From Lepidodermella squamata (lineage: Eukaryota; Gastrotricha), in assembly GCA_047495785.1 (NCBI GenBank), contig JBLDXI010000009.1, positions 2,294,001-2,358,000 on the forward strand: a DNA stretch of 64,000 bases. Reading direction: 5' to 3'. Within the stretch, counting starts at the first letter, position 1, and each line of letters opens with the position of its first letter. Under the pieces are notes generated by a model, which worked only from the letters and a program-made list of their open reading frames with translations, did no database searches and had not been told where the DNA came from. A program made the position numbers and the translations under genes. Positions 35,701 to 45,478 of the stretch are shown in pieces.

Positions 35701-37353
35701 ATAGGGATATGCAATCAAAATAAGCTTGACCCAAAAAGTATTTAATTTCTTACATATACGTCCAATATTAGGTTTCAGGGATTTAAAATTTAAAATAGAG
35801 TGAGTCAAGTCTCAATCGATTACTATAGGATTTCAAAAATTATCGAAAAATTAATACCATTAATGGTCTGATTTGGATATTATTCGCGTGAGGGGACGCG
35901 TCGCTTGGGTGTTGAAAATACTTTGCCGCGACAAAAATGATCGGGTGAAAGTCTATACTTACAATGTGGCGTTTTGTTTCCCGCCACATATTATTTACTT
36001 ACAAACCCAGCAACCGAAACGGGCGGCTGTGTGCCGTCGCGTTTCGCGCGTTGCGTCGGGCCGGGCTCTATTTTTGACGCGCGTAAAATGGGCGCGCGCG
36101 CGCTTGTGCTAAAATGCGCGTTATAATAACATTATTAGCCGCGCTTTGTTATTTATTTGTTCTTGAATCATCAGTAGCGTTGTTAATATGCGTCCTGTGC
36201 TGATGCGAACGACAGCCCTATAGTTCTCTGGTTTTATTAGCTCTAATCATCGCCATCTTCTACAATTTCAATGCAAGAAAAATTTTCCGCATATCATTAA
36301 AAACCAGCAAATTCATTCATAAAAAAAATGCTGCCGGTTCTCCACTTGCCGAAAAATATGCCCTTTTCCCTGTAACCGAAATTTTCCGCTTTGAAAATGT
36401 GAGAATGTTTTTTCAATGTTTTGTTATTGTCTAATGATCGAATTTTTCCGCGGAATTTTACATTTTATTTTATCAATTTTTTCACCAGACCTCGAGGCGG
36501 ACGATTCGGGGATGCAGACGAATCGCCATAAGCCCGAGTCGATCGATACGCTCGTGAAGATGACCAATTTCACTAAACAAGAACTGCAACTCATGTACCG
36601 CGGCTTTAAACAACACTGCCCGTCAGGCATGGTCAGCGAAGATACCTTCAAGGACATATTCGCGCACTTTTTCCCTCAAGGAGGTGGGCTGAAAACGTAA
36701 TTTACGCCTTAACTCGGGTTAATTTGAGCTTTTTTCCAGATTCTGATGAATATGCGCATCTAGTTTTCCGAATTTTCGACACATCGAAAACAGGAATGGT
36801 TACATTTGAGGTCAGCTTACAATTTTGATATTTTTTCGAAAATATTGAAATTTTAAATTAAAACTTATTTTTTTCTTTAAATTTTCATTCTGTTTGATTT
36901 TTTATTTTCGATGATAATTTAAATTTAATTTTTAAATTATAATTAAATTTAATTTTTTGTTAATTTTATTCATATAGCAATTTGTGATGGCGTTGTCGAT
37001 ATTGTCGCGCGGCTCAACGGACGACCGGTTAAGGTGGACCTTTACGCTTTATGACGTCAATAAAGACGGCTTTATTACGCGCGATGACATGCAACGCGTT
37101 GTATCGTCCGTTTATCACATGATGGGCAAGTGGTGCGCGCCTAACGTCGACGACAACATCATCGAATCTCACGTGGATTACGTCTTCCAAAAAATGGACC
37201 TAAATAAAGACGGCATGATCACGCTAGAAGAATTTATGATCAGCTGTAAACAGGTTTGCTGATATAAATTTTTTTTAAATTTACACGAATTTTTCTTTAA
37301 TTTAGGACGAAAATATTATTCGATCGATGACTTCTCTTGATACAGTGCTGTGA
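29530..37353 (+). CDS. KChIP-type neuronal calcium sensor, with alternative 5' coding exons
   Basis: The common core is exons 36489-36683, 36740-36810, 36978-37253 and 37306-37353. It encodes about 196 residues with the KChIP signature: FTKQELQLMYRGFKQHCPSG and HFFPQGDSDEY. EF1 is degenerate; EF2 is weak (DTSKTGMVTFEQ, Gln at position 12). EF3 (DVNKDGFITRDD) and EF4 (DLNKDGMITLEE) are complete calcium loops. The end, DENIIRSMTSLDTVL, matches the DENIMRSM end of vertebrate KChIPs. Known family members bind the N-terminus of Kv4 channels and set their surface level and inactivation; neuronal or muscle expression is likely but inferred. The core starts in phase 1 without its own conventional first exon, and several upstream exons all end in phase 1. 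I therefore read this as one gene with multiple promoters spread over about 7 kb. Confidence 0.9.
30103..30163 (+). promoter_or_regulatory. Paired (CG)n runs upstream of KChIP variant (b)
   Basis: Two alternating CG runs (30103-30115 and 30154-30163) lie 205-265 bp before the ATG at 30367, in AT-rich surroundings. They may mark a promoter or form Z-DNA; the role is inferred from position only. Confidence 0.35.
30367..30868 (+). CDS. KChIP alternative 5' exon (b): long basic, Ser-rich N-terminus
   Basis: ATG at 30367 (MSFGFNAMYGIQMKEMPE) opens 167 codons and ends at a GTAATT donor in phase 1. The product is basic and Ser/Gly-rich, with a CYCRN cysteine pair (possible palmitoylation) and an amphipathic end (GKWRRRFRRVWAIITRHD). 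This is the longest and most gene-like variant. Joining to the core gives about 364 residues. Confidence 0.72.
31967..31975 (+). promoter_or_regulatory. (CG)n run upstream of KChIP variant (c)
   Basis: CGCGCGCGC at 31967, with a second short one near 32104. They lie 220-360 bp before the ATG at 32326. Confidence 0.3.
32326..32599 (+). CDS. KChIP alternative 5' exon (c)
   Basis: ATG at 32326 (MAFGMVSTVDVG) gives 91 codons to a GTAGGT donor in phase 1. It begins M-A-F-G like variant (b) begins M-S-F-G. It is Arg-rich in the middle (RRRRSARR) and acidic near its end. Phase and position fit an alternative first exon. The frame also runs on past the donor to a stop, so an independent small ORF cannot be excluded. 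Confidence 0.5.
33716..33737 (+). CDS. Possible KChIP alternative 5' exon (d), very short
   Basis: MMRRLRK followed by a GTAGTA donor in phase 1. Only seven codons, so chance is a serious alternative. Listed because it shares phase with the other variants and has a short CG run about 320 bp upstream. Confidence 0.2.
34440..34488 (+). promoter_or_regulatory. Paired (CG)n runs upstream of KChIP variant (e)
   Basis: A 14-base alternating GC run at 34440-34453 and a shorter one at 34481-34488, 285-333 bp before the ATG at 34773. Confidence 0.35.
34773..34815 (+). CDS. KChIP alternative 5' exon (e), short
   Basis: MATVVKASVRITSS followed by a strong GTAAGC donor in phase 1. It would give a short isoform of about 210 residues. 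A (CG)n run lies 320-333 bp upstream. Confidence 0.45.
36092..36103 (+). promoter_or_regulatory. (CG)n run upstream of KChIP variant (f)
   Basis: A 12-base CG run with further CGCG at 36064-36082 and 36115-36120, about 313-350 bp before the in-frame ATG at 36416. Confidence 0.3.
36416..36488 (+). CDS. KChIP alternative start (f): hydrophobic N-terminus read through into the core exon
   Basis: ATG at 36416 is in frame with the core exon with no intervening stop. It encodes MFCYCLMIEFFRGILHFILS directly before the DLEADD of the core. A hydrophobic leader with cysteines recalls the membrane-inserted N-termini of vertebrate KChIP4a-type isoforms. The sequence is also a plausible polypyrimidine tract and acceptor (TTTTTTCACCAG), so it may simply be intron. 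Confidence 0.35.
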
Positions 37354-37706
37354 TGGAATAAGATCGTTGGCCATGCGGGATCTCTTCCAGGCGGTGCTTC
37401 GACCATCAAGACACCCTTCAACATTGATTTTATGCACTTGAGTGAAACCTCGCGAATAATTTTGAGAATTCTCTGACGGCAGAGCCAACAATAATTTTCA
37501 CTTGGAAACTCGAATCTTTCAAATTTGTAAAGAATAATTATATCAATTTGTAATCGTTAAAAGTTCTTGTACCTAGGTAATTACTGCCAACTTTTTTGTG
37601 TGCCTCTGATTAACTCGATTATTTTATTGTGTTTTATTTTGCTCGTTTCGTCTGCATTTCTCGTACAATAGAAAATTTGAGAACAATCTTATAGGCGCAA
37701 AAATTG

Positions 37707-37753
37707 TTTATTATATTATTATTTTATCGCTGATTATGAGGAAAGGAAATAAA
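37707..37753. terminator. Overlapping opposed polyadenylation signals of KChIP and NR-1
   Basis: AATAAA on the + strand at 37748 (KChIP) and on the - strand at 37712-37707 (NR-1). Used as such, the two 3' UTRs would overlap tail to tail by at least 40 bp. Confidence 0.5.
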
Positions 37754-37781
37754 GAATAATTCTCTTCATTTAATCGATTAA

Positions 37782-39283
37782 TTACGCGAGCGAGTTCCAC
37801 TCGGCGAAAATGTGGTTAACATTCGAAAGGATAGCCAGATGGCTAAGGACTGAATTAACGACCAGTTCCGTTAGTTTCAGCGACTCGAACGTGTACTTCC
37901 GATTATCGTCGACAAAGTAACTCGAGTATGACGGATCCATTGCGGAATTTAGACCCTGACCATGCAACATTGGCTGTTGCCGATGCGTCGCATGGGTGAC
38001 CAAATCCATTCCTAACAGCAGGTGATGTTTTATTTGCGCGAGCCGCGGTATCGCGTCTGCTTTTTCTAGAGAAAAAATTGGTGGAAACGATAAGACGAAT
38101 TATATTAAAATTTACCGTTGAAAAGAATTAAAGCTAAAAGGATAGCACTGTGGATGAAGTTAGGACTCCATTCTTCAATAGTTGCGTCCAGTTTCTCACA
38201 AAGTTCCCATGATTCCTATATTATGAAAAAAACCGCCTTAAATTTAATTCGAATCGAATTTTCTTTTTTTACCTGGAAGTGTGGGAAAACTTCTAGAAGT
38301 TTATTTTTAAAATGAGCGTGAACGCCGAAAAATGAGCCGTGGCTAGCACCTGCGACTTTATTTTGGAAAACGGCCCCAGATTTTGCTGCAAATCCACTCC
38401 TCAGGACATTCAGCTCATGTGGTGGAATGTTGAAGCGATCTATTCCCAAAATTAATCATTTTTTTCATAGCGGGGTGAAAAATCAACTTATACCTGCGAT
38501 AAAATTGCAATATTTCGAGGCAAACTGGACCCCTTCAGTTATATGAGCTGTGGTCTTAGTTATAATGTGCTTAAAAGACATCCAAGGTGGTATATCAGCA
38601 GCTCTTGAAAGTGGCAGCTGGAAAAAACGTTGAAAAATTGAATTTGATCAAAAATTGAACTTCAAATACTCACATGATGATATCCGTGTAGAAACGTGTA
38701 GGCTTGAACAACGGTTCGAAGGACATTTTCAACATCACTTCCTTCGAATAAAACAGGATCGCGAACCAATGTGAGGGCATTTGGTGATGGGAAGGGTAAG
38801 GACACTTCGGAGCTATTTGAGAAAGATTCGCTGGAATTAACATCCATAGCTGAGCTCGATTCGATATTCTGATTAGGCTTCGGCCATTTTCGCATCGCTA
38901 ATTGCCTGCCTATAAATCGAAAATTCGATGAAGTTGTTAAAAATTATTGATTTTCGCCAACTTGTCATGCCAGCTTCCAAACATTTGTGGAATCGGCACT
39001 TGGCGCAGTACCTCCGAGATGATTTATCGATGACGCATTGGTTGTCACCCTGGAGACATTTCAACGAGTCGCGTTGAGAGCAATAACGCCGAAAAAATTT
39101 CTATAAAAATCAGCTGTTTTCTTCCGATAATTTAAGGCTTAATCCTTACTTGACAGGCTTCGCAAACGTTTTGGTAGTACCCTCTCCTGGGTTTTACAGG
39201 AATTTCACAGACCTACAGGTAGCTTGATTATTAAGGTGGTGAATCAGCTAAAATTGATACGCACTTACCTTGCAAAGTTTCAT
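37782..39283 (-). CDS. Divergent nuclear receptor NR-1 (DBD plus LBD)
   Basis: Eight phase-consistent exons on the minus strand: 39269-39283, 39150-39212, 38962-39100, 38674-38909, 38494-38617, 38273-38439, 38116-38215 and 37782-38065, giving 375 residues. The protein starts at the DNA-binding domain (MKLCKVCEIP) with no A/B region. The P-box is CEACQKFFRR and the second finger ends YCAKCRFHKCLEAGM. After a Ser-rich hinge comes a helical ligand-binding domain with SGAVFQNKVAG and WSPNFIHSAILLALILF. The C-terminus HIFAEWNSL looks like an AF-2 helix. Finger 1 is C-x2-C-x14-C-x2-C rather than the usual x13, and finger 2 is C-x6-C-x9-C-x2-C. Probably a ligand- or activity-regulated transcription factor; the ligand is unknown. 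NR-3 has the same exon plan. Confidence 0.88.
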
Positions 39284-39565
39284 GACGCTGCGTTATAACG
39301 AAAAATGACGGTTTCGTGCTCTGCTAATCGTCAAGAATACAAAAGCAACCCCGAGATAAGATATATTATCAAAGCTTAGGGGCGCAACGTCCGCGCTAAA
39401 GGTGCAAGATAACCTGCGCCAATTACCGCCCCTTTTATAGCAATACGCGTGACTTAAGCCTTAGGACATGGGATCAAAACACGGAAGGATTGTCTATTTG
39501 ACCCAATAAAATTGCCATTTATTTCAGCTCTTACGACATGCTATTCGCAAATAGAAAAAAAATAG

Positions 39566-39571
39566 TTTATT
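39566..39571 (-). terminator. Polyadenylation signal of NR-2
   Basis: AATAAA on the minus strand four bases after the stop codon of NR-2. This supports the frame really ending there, without a ligand-binding domain. Confidence 0.55.
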
Positions 39572-39574
39572 AAA

Positions 39575-40508
39575 TCACAAATTTCCAAATGTATTGAATG
39601 GAGTTGGAAGCGTCGATGATGAGCGTGAGTAATTCAGCGGCTGATTATTTTCTGAATTCGAGCAATATTGAGAAAACACAGCAGTGGGAATTTGAAATGT
39701 CTGAAACTGGTTCATCATCATTTGACTCATTGAGCCAGCCGTATTAGCTTCAAATTCGCGTTCATTTCGAACAGCAGCAGCAGCCGAGTTTGACGTTAAT
39801 AGTAACCTTGCTGCTTCCTCGGCTGTTAACATGAAGAGCCTAGCTATGTCGTAGGCGAGACGTGTTCGTAGAATCTCTATGTAAGTCTCGATTGGAGGAT
39901 CGCTGAGCAAATAACTTAAATCCATTCGAGGCATCGGCGGTCTCACAGGCGTTGGTTGAATGATTGAGCCATTGTTAACGCTCGACGGACTCGCACTGTC
40001 ATTAGTTGGGACATGGCAATTCTGAGAAGATGGCGTCGAGTTGGTCGATATTATTTCACTGCTGGTTCCTCGCCGAAGTACCGCCCGCCTGGCACTTAAA
40101 CTCAGATATTTACCTGGTAAATAAATTGAGAAAAATAACGAAAAATAAATTAAATAAAATGCGAACTTGTCATTCCGGCAGCAATGCATTTTGTAAAACG
40201 GCATTTAACGCAGTATCGACGCCGATTCGAGTTGTGAATAAGGCAAGAATCATCTCCAGCTAGGCATAGGAGTTCCGAATCTTTTTGGCGACAATACCGT
40301 CGGAAAAATTTCTTAAAAAATAATTATCACGTTAATATAGGATTTATCCCGGTCAAATTTTCTTACCTGACAAGCTTCACAAATACTTTGATAATATCCT
40401 CGTCGCGGTACAATAGCCGCGTCGCAAACCTGAAATTCAATATTTTATATCAAGATAAAAGCTTAATTTATTCTCAGGCACTTGTCATACCTTGCAAATT
40501 TTTTCCAT
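39575..40508 (-). CDS. Divergent nuclear receptor NR-2 with no recognisable ligand-binding domain
   Basis: ATG at 40508 (MEKICK), then exons for CDAAIVPRRGYYQSICEACQ and KFFRRYCRQKD, with the second finger YCVKCRFTKCIAAGM. Intron positions are the same as in NR-1, including the one splitting the first finger (CK/VC). The last exon (from an acceptor near 40110 to 39575) encodes about 180 residues rich in Ser/Asn/Pro, with one Ala/Leu helical stretch (LTAEEAARLLLTSNS). Nothing matches the LBD motifs of NR-1, NR-3 or NR-4. A polyadenylation signal follows the stop at once. It may act as a DNA-binding competitor or constitutive regulator, as in NR0/knirps-type proteins; this is inference. Confidence 0.8.
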
Positions 40509-41412
40509 GATCCAATTTAATGAAGCAGTTTTATTGCACGAAAAACCAACCCGGACCGTCCCGTTATTACTATTTTGTTATTTGAACGGACAAAAGAAAG
40601 CGTAGATAGCACAACAGACATTCGTATCAGTGGCCGAAAGCACTCTACATCGCGAATCGACAGCCCGGCGTCAACAGCTGCGTAGTGATAATTTTTTGCA
40701 TGATGGATACTAATGGGCCAGCTCTCGCGTCATGATAAAACGGCGAGCGAGAAACTAGGTTAAGTCCTGAAACAATGTTATACGTTCATTAGAGGCTGAA
40801 ATTATCGGACTTCTATTTTTAGAAACTAGGCTTTCCTTATCTCGCAGCTAAACACTGAAAAACATAGGTGCAAAGGGCAAAACTCGCGTGCCGATAAATC
40901 GATGGGCCAAACTAATATATATTCGCACCTATTTTTAGAATTTTACGGCCAATCGCAGATGTTCTGATCATGGCGTGTGGCTTATTTCAGTTATTTTTAA
41001 TATCACTTGTTCTATCTAGCACGCGCTTCTTTTTTTTTAAGCTTAAATAGGAATGTGACCTATATTTTAATGGACACTCTGGACAATAACCCCAATTTTT
41101 TGCCTGAAAACATTGAGATAGCGAGCCAAAGTCATTATCGCGTTCAATTAATCATTGTTTTGATGCATAGATCTCGGGCTTGAATAATATTTGGATTAGA
41201 GGATCAGGGAAACCATCGGCCAGCGAGAATCGAAAAACCTACGGCTTCAAGAGATCGAGAAAATCTCGTTGGACTTCATTTAAACTGCTAACCCGGGCTA
41301 ACCTTGGGCTAGAGGAGGAACCCCAAAAATTCACATTTTAATTAAAATAAATAAACTACTAAAACTATCCATAATCCATAATTGTGTTACTGCCATTTAG
41401 AGGTAAAGCAAA
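40509..41412 (-). other. Upstream region of NR-2
   Basis: AT-rich, with no supported exon. It contains the presumed promoter of NR-2. Confidence 0.35.
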
Positions 41413-41807
41413 TACCGTATTTATTTTTTTCCGAACTCGAAAAATAGTGAAACAAATCGGGCAATTATTCGAGGGGGCTTTTATTCGAGGGAGGCAATTA
41501 TTAACCTGGAACGTCACATCGACACATTAATCAACCCCATAAGTTGATATAATCAGCCTCCAAAGGCTTTCCATAGGTTGGACTACCTCCCAAAGCTTTC
41601 AAGCAGTGATTTAGTGATTCCGCAAAGCTATCCCTAGTCATTTCAGGGCACATTATTTTCCAGGCTTCAACCTGTTTTTCCGCCGTATGGCTATTATTCG
41701 AGGCGGGCTATTATTAACCTTTGGACCCAATATTTTAGTGCATTTTTTGGGCTATTATTCGAGGGGGTTATTGTTAGAGGTAGGATACTATTCGAAGAAA
41801 TACGGTA
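41413..41807. mobile_element. MITE-like element with TACCGTATTT terminal inverted repeats
   Basis: The ends are TACCGTATTT (41413) and its complement AAATACGGTA (to 41807). The interior carries several copies of a TTATTCGAGG-type motif (41462-41510, 41694-41725, 41752-41770) and has no coding capacity. Size (about 395 bp), inverted ends and modular repeats fit a non-autonomous DNA transposon. The target-site duplication is not clear. Confidence 0.6.
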
Positions 41808-41944
41808 AGTAAAATTCGATAATATTTAGATTTTATACCAATTTGTAACTCGTGACCTCGATAGATAACGTTGATGTCTACTATATCTCCTAAAAAGTCA
41901 GGTTTTTTCAGGTGAGAACAGCCTTGGATCGGATTTGCATATGG

Positions 41945-42129
41945 TGCCATATCCGGGGTGGGCGACAGAACGACTCGCCTAGAATAGAAACAGATGGCTT
42001 AATGACGCACAGAAAATTCTGGCGATCTAGCGATCAGGCGACTGACTTGGCCGAGATGCAAAAAGTTAGTTATACGCCATTTACTTCTATTCTAGGCAAG
42101 TCGTTCTGTCGCCCACCCCGCGATATGAC
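41945..42129. repeat. Long near-perfect palindrome, foldback element
   Basis: The arm at 41945-41989 (with GGGTGGGCGACAGAACGACT) is repeated as its reverse complement at 42085-42129, with one substitution in the core 36 bp and a one-base indel further out. The loop is about 95 bp. There are no coding features. Probably a MITE or another foldback element only 138 bp from the previous one. Confidence 0.75.
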
Positions 42130-43308
42130 GCAGTCGTGTGACATCATGTGATTTTCTTCAAATCGCCTTTTACGCTGTTTTTTATTCAAAAAAATTTGTT
42201 TGTTTTATCTCAAGAGCAGCCCGCCCCAATTTCGGCCGCTTCCTAAACGTCCGCTGCGGCCTTATTTCGGCCGAAATTTGGACCACAAGTGCTCTGCAAC
42301 AGTTTTTTGGCACACAAAATAACTCAAGAAATTTGCATTGTTTCGCTAATCTGGTGATGATTTCTCAAGCACGTGATCGCAGCGAAATAATTTTTAATGG
42401 GCGAGGGCGCTAAGGTCGTTTCTGCAAGAGCTTTGCTACCGTAAACACCAAAGGTCCAGGGTAAAGCAACAAGACGGATTCTAAATTCAGCTTTTGGAGA
42501 CGAATCTGAAGATATCACACTCATGGTTCTCTTTTACCAGGCTGAGGCATGAGGCTGAGGTGGCCGAAAGTAGGACATCCGATTTCTTAGTATTGGCCAG
42601 AAGCCTAGGTGCTTCAAAATTAGCCATGAATCAAGGTTAAATCTTCTGGAATTGCGGTAACCAGGATTCGATAGCTCAATAACTCATCTATAATTCTGTT
42701 TTTGCCGATTTACTTCTAAAAATTCATCTCGCTGGCGAAGTAGGAAATACCTAAAAACTGGCCGAAATTAGGCCGGGGTGCTGCATTCCCTTAGCAAAAG
42801 ATACCTACACCAAATTGTGCACAGTGAATTAGGATTATTTTTGTTGTATATTGTTGTAACTTTTTTACTTATAGGCTGAAGATGATAGACATCGATTGGG
42901 TGCATCTGCATCAGGGAACGTGTGCAAAATAAGGTTTTTCGGGAGATCGCCAGTGAAAATGGCGGAGTAAAAATTGCCTTTTGCACCATTTGTCCTATTG
43001 AATTCACAAATTCTGCTTCAGGTCTGCTTATTGAGGAATATGTAATATTGTTATTTTCGAAAACAAAGTCGGTGCTGGTTCGGAGCTACAAATCAATTTT
43101 GGTGCTATTCATGAGATCAGAAAAAGGTTCATACTCAGAAAGTTTCAGAAAGGACTCTCCACTTCATCAGTCTGTGACAATTTCAAACAATTTTCCCGAT
43201 CCCTTGTTGCCCCCACCGCGTGCTTTTTCACGCGTTCATTGCTATACAGATAGGGTTTTTATTTACAATTTACAACTTTTTCGAGGCAAATATATATGTA
43301 GGAACAAT
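42130..43308. other. Non-coding region downstream of NR-3
   Basis: Contains GGCCGAAATT-type palindromic words at 42225-42285, with related words near 42560 and 42760, suggesting decayed repeat DNA. The open frame 42922-43446 overlaps the antisense strand of NR-3 and has no independent support. Confidence 0.35.
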
Positions 43309-44904
43309 TCAGACTATGGCATTCCATTCCATGAAGGCTGGCTCGCGATTAGCTTCCATGGCCATAATGTTTCGAGCCATTTGTACGAGTCTCTCCGTAA
43401 AGTTGACGGTCTCCACCATTTTTCGCCGATTTTGCTCAACATCTAGGCTGTTCGATCTCGGATAATCCTGCCTATTTAGATTCTGCTGAGTTGCTAGGTT
43501 GAGTGCTGTCAATAAGCAGTTTCTAATCCCCCTCAATTTTGCGGAACCATTGCAGAAATTTTCTAAAAAAATACCAGAATTAATTTTGAGATAAGTTACC
43601 CGCAAAACTTGACTAACCCTCGAAATAAAGAAGAGCGACAAGTAAAGCGCTGGTCGTGAATGAAGGGTTCCATTGCGATAAGTTCGACCCAAGCTGTTCG
43701 CTGAGTTTCCACGGCGTCTAAAACAACTTTAAAAAATCAGCGAATGAAAGAAAAAATCGGCGGCCTCACCTCGAAATCAGGGAATAAAGCCAAAATGACC
43801 CCCTTGAAAGCAGGATTAATGCAGAAGAAGCATGAGCTATCAGCTGTTCCGGAGACTTTTTGAAAAACTGCGCCTGATTTGGCGGTAAATCCTCGCGATA
43901 AAACTTCCCTTTCGCCTTCGCTTATTGAGAACTGCTCTGAAATGAAATTTTATTCGAGATTAAATTCCGATTGCGATGAAAATTTTACCAGCTAAATAAT
44001 TGCCGTACATCGCTGCCACTTCAACCCCTTTGCAGATGTGAAGAGAGGCTAGCTGAACTAGAAACTTTTCATCAATATTCGCGGGAATTTCGAAGGGTTG
44101 GGATAGCGGCAACTGGAAAATAAATTATTTTTAAATGATCAAAATTTTGCTTTTTTGAAAATGTACGAACTCTATGATAGTCATGAAGGTGAGTAAAACC
44201 AGTGGCGGCGATTCTCATGACTTGCTCTGAGCCCGACAATGCGGGTAGCATAGGTTCTGAGGGGATTGAAATATGAGTAACACGGGGCCTATAGCGATCT
44301 GCAGTAATGTCTACGAATTGAGTTTCGCCATCGCTAAGCAGCGGGCAGAAATCGCCACAATCGCCTTCTTCAACTGAGATCGGAAAGTCGCTCCGACGCT
44401 TCACTTCCCCGGTAGACGATGATGGCATCGTCAAACTAGGATCCCATTCGGTTCGTTGCGAGTCTCCCAAGGTTATTACGATTGGCCCCTGATGTTTTCG
44501 CCTTTGAGTTACCAAGGAGCGACCTAAAATCGAAAGCGGAAATGCTAACTGTTGCCTTCCATGTCGAAGATTTTACTCTTCATCCCGGCCGAGATGCATT
44601 TCTCTAAGCGACATTTTTGGCAATATCTCCGGTTTGAAATGTCGATTACACATGCATTGTCCCCGACGAGACATTGCAGCTGATCGCGTTTACTACAGTA
44701 CCTCTGGAAGAATTTCTATGAAAAACAAAAATTAGTGAAAATAATTTAGCAATTTAAATGTTATATTACCTGACAAGCCTCGCAGGTATTCTGAAAATAT
44801 CCCCGCCGAATAGGGACACTGCATTCACAAACCTGTAAAATTATAATTTCTCAGTTACTCAGATGCATAAAGGAAGAGTCTGACGTTACCTTGCATAGTT
44901 TCAT
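43309..44904 (-). CDS. Divergent nuclear receptor NR-3 (DBD plus LBD)
   Basis: Eight exons with the same plan as NR-1. ATG at 44904 (MKLCK), then VCECSVPIRRGYFQNTCEACQ (the extra Cys after CKVCE is unusual) and KFFQRYCSKRD in place of FFRR. The second finger is YCQKCRLEKCISAGM. The hinge runs through 44072-44522. LBD exons contain YHRLPLSQP, RGFTAKSGAVFQKVSG, LSEQLGSNLSQWNPSF and ENFCNGSAKLRGIRN. The C-terminus PAFMEWNAIV resembles the end of NR-1 and an AF-2 helix. It is transcribed divergently from NR-4, sharing a 574-bp upstream region. Same family as NR-1, probably by local duplication. Confidence 0.85.
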
Positions 44905-45478
44905 TATTGCAACACTATTTTCTGGACAATGCTTGCCATTGAGAATTGGCTAGAACTAGGCTAGTTGTTATTAGTATAGTGCTTCATGGAAATAATACGC
45001 TATTCTAGAGCATGTAAGCATAAATTGTTATCAGTGTTTTCAGTTCCTAATGCACGCCAGATGAAAATAGGTTAAAAATGCGATAACGTTAAGAGTTGTT
45101 TATAAAATTCATGCTTTAGCCATCTGTCAGTACCCATGATCGGCTTTTAGCTATCTCCGCCTTATTTGCTTGTAAACTTTTAATCGAATATTTTTGTTTG
45201 ATTTTAATATCAAGTTGCAGTGAAATAATAAAATTCAAAAGCGAGCTTGCGATGAGGTCACAGGTGAGAGCAAATATCCCGAGTTACTTGACAGAGAGTT
45301 ACGAATAAAAAAGCACGTCAAAGGGTACTTTTGCATTGTGTCGCTCATTATCATGTGAAAGGAATAGGAAAAAAACCTGTATGAAAAACAACTATAGCAA
45401 TTCATTATAATAGTAGATAACAAGAAAAGCACTGCAGCATACCTTGGCTTCAGAATTCATGTCTCCTGGTTTTATTCA
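44905..45478. promoter_or_regulatory. Shared divergent upstream region of NR-3 and NR-4
   Basis: 574 bp between the two opposed start codons, AT-rich, with no other gene. It must contain both promoters; no specific operator recognised. Confidence 0.5.

Noticed and set aside
43220-43465. Plus-strand frame over the end of NR-3
   Set aside because: Antisense shadow of the last NR-3 exon.
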